A stretch of DNA of 38,299 nt from Gracilibacteraceae bacterium (GCA_031270805.1 JAISWK010000144.1:1-38299); one strand, 5' to 3'. Positions 16,327 through 25,063 are shown, numbered from the stretch's first letter. Program-made: numbers and translations. Notes: generated by a model not told the origin, from the letters alone.

Positions 16327-18003
16327 ATGGCGGTAAGAGTGAATCTGGGGCAGAGACTTCTCGATTTGGGCATCGTGACTGAAGACCAGATTCAGGAGGC
16401 CCTCAGAGTACAGGCGGAAACAAAGGAAAAACTCGGCACGATTCTGACGCGGCTCGGTTTTTGTTCGGAAGAAGACGTGGGCCGGGCTATGGCGACCAAC
16501 CTGGGTCTCGGCTTTATTTCCCTGAACAACCGGGGCGTGAATATGGACGTGGCCAACATGGTCACGCCGGTTTTCGCCCAGAAAAATATGCTTCTGCCCG
16601 TCGCGATTGAGGACGGCTGTCTTATGGTCGCGATGCAGAATCCCAATGATATCATGGCCGTAGACAATCTCCGCCTCATGACCGGTTATACCGTAAAGCC
16701 CATCGTGGTTTCCGACGAGGAACTGCGAGCCGCGATCGAGCAGTTTGTCAATATGAGTACGAACGTGGTGGAGAAGGAGGAAGAACCGGAAGCCGCGTCG
16801 GCGATGGAGACGGAGGCTATAGCCGGTGGCGACGACGAATCGCCGGCCGTGCGTTTTGTCAACCAGATCATTGCCAACGCCGTGCGCTCGGGCACGAGCG
16901 ATATTCATTTTGAGCCGCAGGAAAAAGTGCTGCGGGTGCGTTTCCGGATTGACGGCGTTCTGCACGAGGTGGCCCAGCAGCCGGTGCGGATTCATCCTTC
17001 CGTCTCCTCGCGCGTCAAGGTCATGGGCGGCATGGACATCGCCGAGAGGAGAATCCCCCAGGACGGGCGGGCCACGGTGCGCATGTCGGAAAAAACTTTT
17101 GATATCCGCATAGCCAGTCTGCCATCCGTCTACGGTGAAAAGCTGACGCTGCGTATGTTGGAGCGCTCGAACAAGGTTATGACCATGCCGCAGCTCGGCT
17201 TTCCGCCCGACCAGTACGAACGCTTCTCGAAAGCGATCCGGCTGCCCTACGGGTTTATTCTCGTCACCGGCCCGACCGGCAGCGGCAAGTCCACGACGCT
17301 GTACGCTTCGCTGGCGGAAGTCAATTCGGAAGACCGCAATATTATTACGCTGGAGGATCCGGTCGAGCGCCGCATGGCCGGCATCAACCAGATTCAGATG
17401 AATGCCCGGGCCGGCATGACCTTTTCCTCCGGTCTGCGCTCCATTTTGCGCAGTGACCCCGATATTCTGATGATCGGGGAGATCCGCGACGAAGAAACGG
17501 CGAAAATAGCCGTAGAATCGGCCCTGACCGGCCACTTGGTTTTTTCGACCCTGCATACGAACGACGCGCCCAGTTCGGTGACCCGCCTGGGTGACATGGG
17601 CGTGGAACCGTTCCTGACCTCGTCCTCCCTCCTGGCCGTGGTGGCCCAGCGTTTGCTGCGCGTCCTCTGTCCGCGCTGCAAGACCGCCTATACCCTGACG
17701 CGCGAGCAGCTGCTGGAAAGCCTGCCGGATTTTCCCCTGGAACCGGGGCAGCAGGAAGTGAAGCTCTACCGGCCCAAAGGCTGCCTCTCCTGCAATAACA
17801 CCGGCTACGCCGGCCGGCGCGGCGCCTATGAATTCCTCGTCATATCCGATCAGATCCGGCGCATGATCCTGGAGCGGGCTTCCACACATGAAATCCGCGA
17901 CATGGGCATCCGGCAGGGGATGCGCACGCTGCGCATGGAAGGACTGCTCAAGGTGCAAAACGGAGAAACCTCCGTAGAAGAACTGCTGCGGACGATTGTT
18001 TGA
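16327..18003 (+). CDS. pilB: Type IV pilus extension ATPase
   Basis: PilB/GspE-type ATPases drive pilin polymerisation. The 558-residue protein has an N-terminal MshEN-like domain (GQRLLDLGIVTEDQIQEAL and GFCSEEDVGRAMATNLGL), which in some homologues binds c-di-GMP. Walker A GPTGSGKST is at 315-323, the Asp box at 341-347, Walker B ILMIGEIRDEE at 380-390 and the His box at 402-410. The zinc site is Cys448, Cys451, Cys486 and Cys489 (CPRC and CLSCNNTGYAGR). The ATG follows AAGGAG. It is the last gene of the operon. Whether this N-domain binds c-di-GMP cannot be decided by eye. Confidence 0.95.
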   Translation: MAVRVNLGQRLLDLGIVTEDQIQEALRVQAETKEKLGTILTRLGFCSEEDVGRAMATNLGLGFISLNNRGVNMDVANMVTPVFAQKNMLLPVAIEDGCLMVAMQNPNDIMAVDNLRLMTGYTVKPIVVSDEELRAAIEQFVNMSTNVVEKEEEPEAASAMETEAIAGGDDESPAVRFVNQIIANAVRSGTSDIHFEPQEKVLRVRFRIDGVLHEVAQQPVRIHPSVSSRVKVMGGMDIAERRIPQDGRATVRMSEKTFDIRIASLPSVYGEKLTLRMLERSNKVMTMPQLGFPPDQYERFSKAIRLPYGFILVTGPTGSGKSTTLYASLAEVNSEDRNIITLEDPVERRMAGINQIQMNARAGMTFSSGLRSILRSDPDILMIGEIRDEETAKIAVESALTGHLVFSTLHTNDAPSSVTRLGDMGVEPFLTSSSLLAVVAQRLLRVLCPRCKTAYTLTREQLLESLPDFPLEPGQQEVKLYRPKGCLSCNNTGYAGRRGAYEFLVISDQIRRMILERASTHEIRDMGIRQGMRTLRMEGLLKVQNGETSVEELLRTIV

Positions 18004-18032
18004 ACCTCCGCCCGAAGGCATATATACCAGGA

Positions 18033-18052
18033 TATCGTAGGGGCGCGCGCCC
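18033..18052. repeat. Internal copy of the CGTAGGGGCGCGC repeat
   Basis: The 16 bases 18033-18048 are identical to 38200-38215 near the right end. Bases 18041-18052 form a perfect 12-base palindrome (GGGCGCGCGCCC). The left end carries a relative on the opposite strand (58-82). It lies in the gap after pilB and might also act as a weak transcription barrier. Confidence 0.6.
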
Positions 18053-18095
18053 AATACACCCGGGACAAAAAATTCGTAATTTCCCTGAAAAGTTG

Positions 18096-18124
18096 ATGAC
18101 AAAAAGCGCCACTTGGGCTATAAT
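18096..18124 (+). promoter_or_regulatory. Promoter of the small anchored protein gene
   Basis: ATGACA at 18096-18101 (five of six matches to TTGACA) and a perfect TATAAT at 18119-18124 are 17 bases apart. Transcription would begin near 18131, about 53 bases before the ATG at 18184. A terminator at 18478-18521 ends the unit, so the gene appears to be transcribed alone. Confidence 0.7.
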
Positions 18125-18183
18125 TAAAGATGTACCTTTGCGCGAGCGAATGGGCGGGAAAACAAGAGAACGGAGGAAGAATA

Positions 18184-18429
18184 ATGGCAAGTTTGGCTGG
18201 ATTCGCCGAAGGCGCGGCGGCAGTGGGGGGAATCGCCTTGGAAGTGGGCGGCTTTGCCGTGGACGTCGCGAAAGAAAAGATCAAAGAATTTTCGGATGAC
18301 CCGTCGGGAAAGAGCGGTGAACTTGTAGCCAAAGGCAAGGAAATTGTCCAGAAGTATCCTAATGTCGTGGCCGGCGCCGGCGCAGTCGTCGGTATTCTTA
18401 TCCTGAGGAAGTTATTTTTCGGAAAATAA
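18184..18429 (+). CDS. Small tail-anchored protein, unknown function (ElaB/YqjD-like layout)
   Basis: The protein has 81 residues. Residues 1-30 are Ala/Gly-rich and amphipathic, 31-57 are charged and helical (AKEKIKEFSDD, KGKEIVQKYP), and 60-77 form one hydrophobic segment ending RKLFFGK. A charged helix followed by Tyr-Pro and a Gly/Ala-rich membrane anchor resembles the layout of ElaB/YqjD (DUF883) proteins, which anchor to the inner membrane and bind ribosomes in E. coli. The resemblance is of layout, not proven homology. The ATG follows CGGAGGAAG. It has its own promoter and terminator between pilB and ilvC, and in-frame upstream codons from 18130 lack a ribosome binding site. Confidence 0.75.
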   Translation: MASLAGFAEGAAAVGGIALEVGGFAVDVAKEKIKEFSDDPSGKSGELVAKGKEIVQKYPNVVAGAGAVVGILILRKLFFGK

Positions 18430-18477
18430 GCCGTTTCAAGCCCCGCCGGGAAAAGCCGGCGATTCCTTACGTGACGG

Positions 18478-18521
18478 AAGCTGAATGAATGACTGACTGA
18501 CGGCGTACATTCAGCTTTTTT
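18478..18521 (+). terminator. Rho-independent terminator after the 81-residue gene
   Basis: AAGCTGAATG at 18478-18487 pairs perfectly with CATTCAGCTT at 18508-18517, and a T-run of six closes the structure at 18516-18521. It separates the small gene from ilvC. Confidence 0.85.
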
Positions 18522-18533
18522 CCTGTTTGTTGC

Positions 18534-18560
18534 ATTGCGGCGCCTCGGACGGAGCGCAAT
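18534..18560 (+). promoter_or_regulatory. Inverted repeat in the ilvC leader
   Basis: ATTGCG at 18534-18539 and CGCAAT at 18555-18560 are perfect inverted arms 34 bases upstream of the ilvC ATG. They could be an operator or an RNA hairpin. No convincing -10 was found here, and no T-box-like features (specifier loop, TGGNACC antiterminator) were seen. Confidence 0.25.
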
Positions 18561-18593
18561 CTATTTCATTTCGAAAGGAAAAAAACAATAAAA

Positions 18594-19586
18594 ATGGTGA
18601 GAATGTATTATGACAGCGACGCCGACTTGGGCGTCCTGCAGGGGAAGACGATAGCGGTCATGGGCTGGGGCAGTCAGGGCCACGCCCAGTCGCAGAATTT
18701 GCGCGATTCGGGCTTGGACGTAATTGTGGGGCTGCGCCCGGACAGCGCCAGGCGCCCCCAGGCGGAGGCGGCCGGACTGCGGGTGCTGACAGTGGCGGAA
18801 GCGGCGCGGGCCGCCGATATCATCCAGATTTTGCTGCCGGACGAGCAGCAGGCCAAGGTATACCGGGAGGAAATCGCCCCGGAACTCAAACCGGGCCGGG
18901 CTCTTATCTGCTCGCACGGCTTTAACATACATTTCGGCCAGATCGTTCCGCCGCCCGACGTCGACGTCCTCATGATCGCGCCGAAAAGTCCCGGTCATCT
19001 GGTGCGCCGCACTTTTGTCGAGGGCGCGGGTGTGCCCGGGCTGATCGCTGTGCATCAGGACGCGAGCGGCAACGCGTATAAGATCGGCCTGGCTTATGCC
19101 CGAGGTATCGGCTGCACGCGGGCCGGACTCCTGGAAACGACGTTCCGGGAAGAAACGGAGACGGATTTGTTCGGGGAACAGGTGGTGCTGTGCGGCGGCA
19201 TAACGGAGTTGGTGCGCGCGGGATTCGACACGCTGGTTGAGGCGGGCTACGCGCCGGAAAGCGCCTATTTTGAGTGTTTTCACGAGCTGAAACTGATCGT
19301 CGATCTCATGTACGAAGGCGGTATCGGCAAAATGCATTACTCCATTTCCGACACGGCCCAATACGGCGACATGATGATCGGGAAGCGCATTATCACGGAA
19401 GACACGCGCCGGGAAATGAAAAAAGTACTGGCTGAGATTCAAAGCGGCGAGTTCGCCAAGCAATGGCTGTTGGAAAACCAGACGGGCCGGCCCGTGTTCA
19501 ACGCCTTGACCAAAAGGGATGAGGGGCATCCGGTGGAAAAAGTCGGCCGGGAATTGCGCGGCATGATGGGCTGGCTGAACAAGTAA
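18594..19586 (+). CDS. ilvC: Ketol-acid reductoisomerase
   Basis: IlvC rearranges and reduces acetolactate or acetohydroxybutyrate with NAD(P)H, the second step of branched-chain amino acid synthesis. The 330-residue class I protein starts MYYDSDADL, has the dinucleotide loop [13 protein letters not shown] (24-36) and the metal-binding segments [16 protein letters not shown] and [15 protein letters not shown]. The coenzyme-choice loop reads [12 protein letters not shown]; its arginines and serine favour NADPH, but this is only an inference. GAAAGGA lies 14 bases before the ATG, a rather long gap. The usual neighbours ilvB, ilvN and leuA are absent. Confidence 0.95.
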   Translation: MVRMYYDSDADLGVLQGKTIAVMGWGSQGHAQSQNLRDSGLDVIVGLRPDSARRPQAEAAGLRVLTVAEAARAADIIQILLPDEQQAKVYREEIAPELKPGRALICSHGFNIHFGQIVPPPDVDVLMIAPKSPGHLVRRTFVEGAGVPGLIAVHQDASGNAYKIGLAYARGIGCTRAGLLETTFREETETDLFGEQVVLCGGITELVRAGFDTLVEAGYAPESAYFECFHELKLIVDLMYEGGIGKMHYSISDTAQYGDMMIGKRIITEDTRREMKKVLAEIQSGEFAKQWLLENQTGRPVFNALTKRDEGHPVEKVGRELRGMMGWLNK

Positions 19587-19614
19587 GGCGCGGCGCCGGG
19601 CGGGGAGGGTATTA

Positions 19615-20592
19615 TTGGAAGAGTTCAGGATTAATCTCCAGAACGAGCAGGAAGCCATGGCGCTGTTCGGCGCCGAAGACGCGCTCTTGCGCCTGATGGA
19701 AGAAAAAACCCATTGCCGTTTCGTGGCCCGGGGCACGGAAATTATCGTCACGGGGGAGAGCGACCGTGTCCGGCGGGCAGCCGCCGTAATTGACGAATTG
19801 CAGCAGTTGATTCGCGCCGGCAACACGCTGACGCCCGGCGACGTGCTATATGTTATTTCCGACCCGGAAGCCGCCAGCGCGGACGGCCGGGAAAGCATGA
19901 CCGCCAGTCTGACCAAGGTAGTCGCCACCACGCAGCGCGGACGCCCGATCAAAGCGAAAACCATCGGCCAGGATCGCTATATTAAAGCGATGGAGCGCCA
20001 ATCCGTCATTTTCGGCATCGGGCCGGCCGGGACGGGAAAGACATACCTGGCCGTGGTCATGGCAGTCAAAGCCTTGAGAAACAAGGATGTGAACCGCATC
20101 GTCCTGACTCGGCCCGCTGTGGAGGCGGGGGAAAAACTCGGCTTCCTGCCCGGCGATTTGCAGGAAAAGGTCAACCCTTATTTGCGCCCGCTTTACGACG
20201 CGCTCTTTGACCAGCTCGGCCCCGAGACGACGGCGCGTTTTTTGGAAAAGGGAATGATTGAGATCGCCCCCCTGGCCTATATGCGCGGCCGCACGCTCGA
20301 TGATTCCTTTGTCATCCTGGATGAAGCGCAGAACACATCGCCGGAACAGATGAAGATGTTTCTTACCCGCCTCGGCTACGGCTCCAAAGCCGTGGTGACC
20401 GGGGACGTTACCCAGACCGATCTGCCGCGGGGGCAGTACTCCGGGTTGGTGGAAGTGCAGCGGATACTGACCGGGATTGAGGACATTTCATTCCATTTTT
20501 TTACAGCCAGGGATGTTGTGCGCAACCCGCTGGTGCAAAGTATAATCCACGCTTATGAATCTGAAGAAAGCCGGCGCGACGCCGGTGTCTGA
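19615..20592 (+). CDS. phoH: PhoH-family ATPase
   Basis: The 325-residue protein has a small N-terminal KH-like region (1-75) and an ATPase core with Walker A GPAGTGKT (136-143), TRPAVEAGEKLGFLPGDLQEKV and Walker B SFVILDEAQNT. PhoH2-type relatives have RNA helicase or RNase activity; this single-domain form is of uncertain biochemical role but in Bacillota is nearly always linked to ybeY and era, as here, suggesting a part in rRNA maturation. The start is TTG at 19615 after GGGGAGGG. It is followed six bases later by pgpH. Confidence 0.93.
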   Translation: MEEFRINLQNEQEAMALFGAEDALLRLMEEKTHCRFVARGTEIIVTGESDRVRRAAAVIDELQQLIRAGNTLTPGDVLYVISDPEAASADGRESMTASLTKVVATTQRGRPIKAKTIGQDRYIKAMERQSVIFGIGPAGTGKTYLAVVMAVKALRNKDVNRIVLTRPAVEAGEKLGFLPGDLQEKVNPYLRPLYDALFDQLGPETTARFLEKGMIEIAPLAYMRGRTLDDSFVILDEAQNTSPEQMKMFLTRLGYGSKAVVTGDVTQTDLPRGQYSGLVEVQRILTGIEDISFHFFTARDVVRNPLVQSIIHAYESEESRRDAGV

Positions 20593-20598
20593 GTTGTT

Positions 20599-22953
20599 AT
20601 GAAAGAGCAAACCGGACAATATAAGCGTCATTTTTGGCAAACGCCGAACCTGGCCCGGAAAACGCTGCTGATCATCGCTTTTGCGGCGGCGATCACGCTG
20701 CTCTTGTCTTCCGGGCTTATCGTGTCCGGGCAAAATATTTCCATCGGCGAACCCAGCCCGGAGCTGATTCGCGCCCCCTATGACCATGAAGTGACCGACA
20801 TGGTCACATACGAGCGGGAGGTCGAAGCGGTGCGCGCGGCTGTTCTCCCGGTCTATCGCGTGAACGAGGCCTTCGTTAATATGTTTGCCCAGCGTTTTCG
20901 CACTATGTTCGACGTCTTGATCACCCTGGCGGAAACACGGCCGGCCCTCGTGCGGGACAATCCGCCGCCGGTCGACGCCGGACAGGAGGAAGCGGTCGTG
21001 CTTCCCCCGGCCGAAGCCGCGGCGGAAGACGCGGGGCCGAAGGCCGAAGCTGCGGTGGAAGACACGGAACCGACGGCCGAAGCCGGGACGCCGGAGCCGC
21101 CCTCGGCGGCGGAGCGGCAGAGCGAAGTGGAAGCCCTGCGCGAGAGTAATTATTACGGGGTGCTGGCGGATGAGAGTTTCGCCGCCATTATGGCGATGAC
21201 GCCGGCGGAACTGAGAGCCGGACGGGACGAGGCCCTCTCGGCCATGCGCCAGGTGATGGAATCCGAGGAAGAAGGCGCGAGGACGGAGGAAGATCTGCCC
21301 CAACTGCAGGAGCGCGTGATGACGCGCGTTATGGGCGCCGACCTGCCGGCGCCGCTCATAGAGTTGACCGGCAGTTATGTCGGCCAGGAATTACTCTCGC
21401 CGACGCTGGTGATCGACCTCCAGGCCACGGAGTGGGCGCGGGAGCAGGCCGTCGCCTCTGTGACCCCGGAAGTGTACTACTATCGCGCCAATGAAAAAAT
21501 AGTCGGCCCGGGCGAAATCGTGAACGACCGTATTTTTGCCGCTTTAAGCGCCTACGGTCTGATCAGGACCGAGTCCATTCTCTGGCCGGTACTCGGTATT
21601 GCCCTGCTCGTACTTTTGGCCGTCGCCCTCACCATCACTCTGGCCCGGCAGATTTGCCCGCCCATAAAAGAACATTGGCAGAAGATGCTCATTATCGGCG
21701 TCCTGGAACTGGTGTTCCTGGTCGTCGCCTTCGGGCTTTTCAATATCAGCCTGGGCGGCGACGCCTGGGATAGTCTGCTTATTTTCCTGGTCCCGGCCGC
21801 CTGGACCACGATGACGGTGTCCATTCTGCTCGGCAGCCGCATGGCGGTGGTGGTCTGCGTGATTCAGGCCCTGTTTGTCGCCGTGCTGGCCGAACCGCAG
21901 GATTTCATGAACGCCGGCGGGGCCGACGACTTGGTCGTGCTCTTTTCCGGTCTTGTGGGCGCGCAGAGCGCGGCTCGCCTCAACCGGCGTTCGGACTTTG
22001 CCCGGGCCGCGCTTTTTGTCGGCCTGACGAATACGCTTTTTCTCTGCGCGCTGGAACTGCTGAGCGGCGGCGATTGGCTGCACCTGACCGCCGGACTGGC
22101 GGTCGTCGCCCTGGGGGCCGCGCTGACGATAGTGTTGACCATCGGCGCCCTGCCCGGATTTGAATTTTTCTTTAACATAACCTCTTCGGTGCGCCTGATC
22201 GAACTGGGCAACCCGAACAACCCGCTGCTTAAATCCCTGCTGATGGAGGCGCCCGGCACCTACCACCACAGCGTCATGGTCGGCAACCTGGCCGAGACGG
22301 CGGCGGAGGTCATCGGGGCCGATTCCGTTCTCGTGCGCATCGGCGCGCTGTACCATGATATAGGCAAGCTGAAGCGGCCCTATTTTTTCATTGAAAACCA
22401 GTTTTCCCGCGAAAATCCGCATGACCGGATCGCCCCGTCCCTCAGCGCGCTGATTCTGACTTCCCACACGAAAGACGGGGTGGAAATGGCCAAACAATAT
22501 AAACTGCCGGAGTCCATCTGCGCCATTATCCAACAGCATCACGGCGACAGTCTGGCGAAATACTTTTATCACAAGGCGCGAGAGGAAACGCCGGATATTT
22601 CTGAAGATATCTTTCGCTACTCCGGCCCCAATCCCCAGACCAGGGAGGCGGCGATCGTCATGCTGGCCGACAGTGTGGAAGCGGCCGTGCGGGCGGTCGG
22701 CGGCAGCAATCCGGGCAAAATAGAGGGTTTGGTGCGGAAGATTATCAAGGAAAAACTGGAAGAAGGGCATCTGGAGCAATGCGATCTCACTTTCCGTGAT
22801 TTGGATAAAATAGCCGTTTCCTTTGTCAAAGTGCTGCTGGGCATTTATCACACGCGGATCGTCTATCCGAACGCGCCCCCGGCGCGCAAAGCACTGAAAA
22901 AACCGCAGGAACCGCCGGAACCGCAGGCGGCAGGGGAGAGCGATGGAAATTGA
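20599..22953 (+). CDS. pgpH: 7TM-HD domain c-di-AMP phosphodiesterase, PgpH/YqfF type
   Basis: The family hydrolyses c-di-AMP to pApA. The 784-residue protein has an N-terminal membrane segment (about 21-43), an extracytoplasmic 7TMR-HDED domain up to about 310, seven membrane segments (about 330-535) and a cytoplasmic HD domain with YHHSVMVGN, ALYHDIGKLKRP and MLADSVEAAVR. An Ala/Glu/Pro-rich low-complexity insert occupies about 122-175 of the outer domain. The C-terminus is a Pro/Lys/Glu tail. The ribosome binding site is weak and the gene lies six bases after phoH, so translational coupling is likely. Its last bases overlap ybeY. Confidence 0.93.
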   Translation: MKEQTGQYKRHFWQTPNLARKTLLIIAFAAAITLLLSSGLIVSGQNISIGEPSPELIRAPYDHEVTDMVTYEREVEAVRAAVLPVYRVNEAFVNMFAQRFRTMFDVLITLAETRPALVRDNPPPVDAGQEEAVVLPPAEAAAEDAGPKAEAAVEDTEPTAEAGTPEPPSAAERQSEVEALRESNYYGVLADESFAAIMAMTPAELRAGRDEALSAMRQVMESEEEGARTEEDLPQLQERVMTRVMGADLPAPLIELTGSYVGQELLSPTLVIDLQATEWAREQAVASVTPEVYYYRANEKIVGPGEIVNDRIFAALSAYGLIRTESILWPVLGIALLVLLAVALTITLARQICPPIKEHWQKMLIIGVLELVFLVVAFGLFNISLGGDAWDSLLIFLVPAAWTTMTVSILLGSRMAVVVCVIQALFVAVLAEPQDFMNAGGADDLVVLFSGLVGAQSAARLNRRSDFARAALFVGLTNTLFLCALELLSGGDWLHLTAGLAVVALGAALTIVLTIGALPGFEFFFNITSSVRLIELGNPNNPLLKSLLMEAPGTYHHSVMVGNLAETAAEVIGADSVLVRIGALYHDIGKLKRPYFFIENQFSRENPHDRIAPSLSALILTSHTKDGVEMAKQYKLPESICAIIQQHHGDSLAKYFYHKAREETPDISEDIFRYSGPNPQTREAAIVMLADSVEAAVRAVGGSNPGKIEGLVRKIIKEKLEEGHLEQCDLTFRDLDKIAVSFVKVLLGIYHTRIVYPNAPPARKALKKPQEPPEPQAAGESDGN

Positions 22954-23425
22954 CGTGATCTGGGAGGCGGAGGAAACCCCGGAGCGCGAGGCCCTGACGG
23001 CCGCGCTCCAGGCCGGCGTCGCCGAAGCCCTTCGCCGGGGCGGGGGACCGCCGGACGCCGAAGTCTGCGTTTTGGTGACGGACGACGCGCGCCTGCGCGA
23101 GTTGAACCGGGTCTACCGCGGCGTGGACAGGGTGACGGATGTTCTCTCCTTCTCTCTGCGGGAGACCGGGGCCGGGGAGCCGGCGATAGCGGACGCGGAC
23201 GAGGACGATCCGGCTCTCGGCGACGTCGTCATTTCGGCCCGGCGGGCGGCGGCGCAGGCGGCGGAATACGGGCACAGCCTGCGGCGGGAAATGGTTTTTC
23301 TCGCCGTCCACGGGACTTTGCATCTCTTGGGCTATGACCACGGCGCGGCGGAGGACGCGGCGGCCATGCGCGCTTTGGAGAAGATGGTCATGGAAAAAGC
23401 CGGCTTCGCGGAGGAAAAACCATGA
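22943..23425 (+). CDS. ybeY: Endoribonuclease YbeY (rRNA maturation)
   Basis: YbeY is a zinc-dependent RNase needed for 16S rRNA 3' processing and ribosome quality control. The 160-residue protein ends with the family zinc motif AVHGTLHLLGYDH, in which His123, His127 and His133 are the ligands, and contains the upstream segment VTDVLSFSL. An acidic loop (ADADEDDPALGD) precedes the VVISARRA strand. The ATG overlaps the end of pgpH by 11 bases and has AGGGGAG upstream. It overlaps era by four bases. Confidence 0.96.
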   Translation: MEIDVIWEAEETPEREALTAALQAGVAEALRRGGGPPDAEVCVLVTDDARLRELNRVYRGVDRVTDVLSFSLRETGAGEPAIADADEDDPALGDVVISARRAAAQAAEYGHSLRREMVFLAVHGTLHLLGYDHGAAEDAAAMRALEKMVMEKAGFAEEKP

Positions 23426-24324
23426 CGTCTTCATTCCACAGCGGCTTTGTCGCGGTGGTCGGGCGGCCCAACGCCGGCAAATCAACCTTGTTGAACACCC
23501 TGCTCGGGCAAAAAGTCGTGATTGTCTCCGATAAACCACAGACGACGCGCAACCGGATCCGCTGTATCCTGACGGAAGGGCGAGGGCAAATCATTTTTTT
23601 TGATACGCCGGGCGTACACAAGCCGGCGCACCAGCTGGGGGAATACATGCTGACCGCGGCGCTGGGGACGCTCAGCCAGGCCGACGCCGCCCTGCTGGTC
23701 GTCGATCTGGCCGCGCCGTTCGGCTCCGGGGACGAGTACCTGCTGGGTTTGGTTCGCGCGAGCTCGCTCCCCTGCGTGCTGGTACTGAACAAGACCGATC
23801 TGGCGGCGAGCGGGGATATTGCCGCCCGGAGTGATTTTTACGCCGCCCGGGCGGATTTTCGCGCCATCGTGCCGCTTTCGGCCCTCAGGCGGGAGGAGAC
23901 GGCGGCCCTGCCGGACTTGCTTTTTCCCCTCCTGCCGCCCGGGCCGCTTTTTTACGGGGAAGACGAGGTGACGGACAAGCCGGAGCGGTTCCTGGCGGCG
24001 GAAATGATCCGGGAAAAGCTGATGCTCCTGATGCGGGAGGAAATACCTCATTCCGTGGCGGTGGTTGTTGATCAGATGGAAGAAATGGAAACGCATTCGC
24101 GAATCCGGGCGATAATATTCGTGGAGCGCGCTTCGCAAAAGGCTATCATCATAGGCCAGAAGGGGGAGCGGCTGCGGGAGGCGGGGATCCTGGCCCGGCG
24201 GGATATAGAGGAAATGCTGGGACGGCGGGTTTATCTGGATCTGTGGGTGAAAGTCCAAAAAGGCTGGCGCAACAACCCGACCGCCTTGCGCGCGGCGGGT
24301 TACCGGAGGGAAGAACTGATTTAG
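23422..24324 (+). CDS. era: GTPase Era
   Basis: Era binds the 3' end of 16S rRNA and the membrane and assists 30S assembly. The 300-residue protein has G1 GRPNAGKS (14-21), the PQTTRNRI switch I segment, G3 DTPGVH and G4 NKTD. Its C-terminal KH domain contains RASQKAIIIGQKGERLREAG and ends near VYLDLWVKVQKGWRNN. Start ATG 23422 overlaps the ybeY stop as ATGA. It is followed directly by recO. Confidence 0.97.
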   Translation: MTSSFHSGFVAVVGRPNAGKSTLLNTLLGQKVVIVSDKPQTTRNRIRCILTEGRGQIIFFDTPGVHKPAHQLGEYMLTAALGTLSQADAALLVVDLAAPFGSGDEYLLGLVRASSLPCVLVLNKTDLAASGDIAARSDFYAARADFRAIVPLSALRREETAALPDLLFPLLPPGPLFYGEDEVTDKPERFLAAEMIREKLMLLMREEIPHSVAVVVDQMEEMETHSRIRAIIFVERASQKAIIIGQKGERLREAGILARRDIEEMLGRRVYLDLWVKVQKGWRNNPTALRAAGYRREELI

Positions 24325-24984
24325 ATGGCTGTTTTCCAGGCGGACGCTCTGGTGCTGCGCAGCCGGGAATATGGGGAAGCGGACAGAATCCTGACCCTGT
24401 TTTCCCGGGAATACGGCAAAATAGAGGCCGTAGCCAAGGGGGTGCGGCGTCCGGCCAGCAAGCAGCGCGGCGGGACGCAGCTTTTTACTTATGCCGATTT
24501 TCTCTTGCATCGCGGGCGCACGCTGGCCACCGTGCAGCAGGCCCAGCCGCGGGAGAGCTTCCCTCATCTGTGGGGCGACTGGGAAAAAAGCCGCGCCGCG
24601 GCAATAATGGCCGAATTACTGGACGCCGTGACTGTGCGGGAAGAACCGGCGGCGGAGCTGTTCCGCCTGACTTTGGCTGGTTTTTTTCTCATCGCCGCGG
24701 TGGAGCCGGATTTGCTGATCACGGCTTACGCCCTGAAAACCCTGGAGGCCCAGGGCCATTGGTCCGCGGCCGCCAGCGATTCGCCGGACGCGCCCCTCGG
24801 CCCCGGCAGCCGCGCCATGTTGCGCCGGCTGCTCCTGACCCCGCCGGAACAGCTGGATCGGCTGCGCTGGTCGCGGGAGATGCGGGATGAGATCGTGCCC
24901 TTTGTGCGCCGCTGGGCCGAAACGCGGTTGGAGCGCAGACTGGCGGCCTGGAATCTTACAATTGAAATACCTTGCCGGCCGTGA
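24325..24984 (+). CDS. recO: DNA repair protein RecO, lacking the zinc finger
   Basis: RecO loads RecA together with RecR and anneals SSB-coated DNA. The N-terminal OB-fold (1-80) shows ADALVLRSREYGEADRILTLFSREYGKIEAVAKG across residues 6-40. The helical C-terminal domain follows. At 219 residues it is shorter than the usual ~240-250. The four-cysteine zinc finger common in bacterial RecO is missing: the only cysteine is at the extreme C-terminus, and the region after LKTLEAQGHW passes directly to a Ser/Ala/Pro stretch. The ATG begins right after the era stop, with GGAGGG 13 bases upstream. Confidence 0.88.
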   Translation: MAVFQADALVLRSREYGEADRILTLFSREYGKIEAVAKGVRRPASKQRGGTQLFTYADFLLHRGRTLATVQQAQPRESFPHLWGDWEKSRAAAIMAELLDAVTVREEPAAELFRLTLAGFFLIAAVEPDLLITAYALKTLEAQGHWSAAASDSPDAPLGPGSRAMLRRLLLTPPEQLDRLRWSREMRDEIVPFVRRWAETRLERRLAAWNLTIEIPCRP

Positions 24985-24990
24985 TATAAT
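24962..24990 (+). promoter_or_regulatory. Strong promoter for pyrF inside the end of recO
   Basis: TTGAAA at 24962-24967 and TATAAT at 24985-24990 are exactly 17 bases apart. TG at 24982-24983 adds an extended -10. The transcript would start near 24997, about 67 bases before the pyrF ATG. Confidence 0.75.
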
Positions 24991-25063
24991 TTTTGCAAAC
25001 AGCCTTGACTTGCCCGGGTGCGCAGATCAAGGGTGGATTATTGTGACGCGGCGGGAGGAAAAA

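Noticed and set aside
16225-18102. A 625-codon open frame on the - strand opposite pilB
   Set aside because: It mirrors pilB codon structure in GC-rich DNA and has no ribosome binding site and no family resemblance. pilB on the + strand has all its motifs.
18522-18593. A T-box leader for ilvC
   Set aside because: The leader is too short, and no specifier loop or TGGNACC antiterminator bulge was found; the terminator at 18478-18521 belongs to the preceding gene.
21544-22851. A 435-codon - strand frame opposite pgpH
   Set aside because: It is a shadow of the membrane and HD region of pgpH, rich in His, Arg and Gln as expected from an antisense reading.
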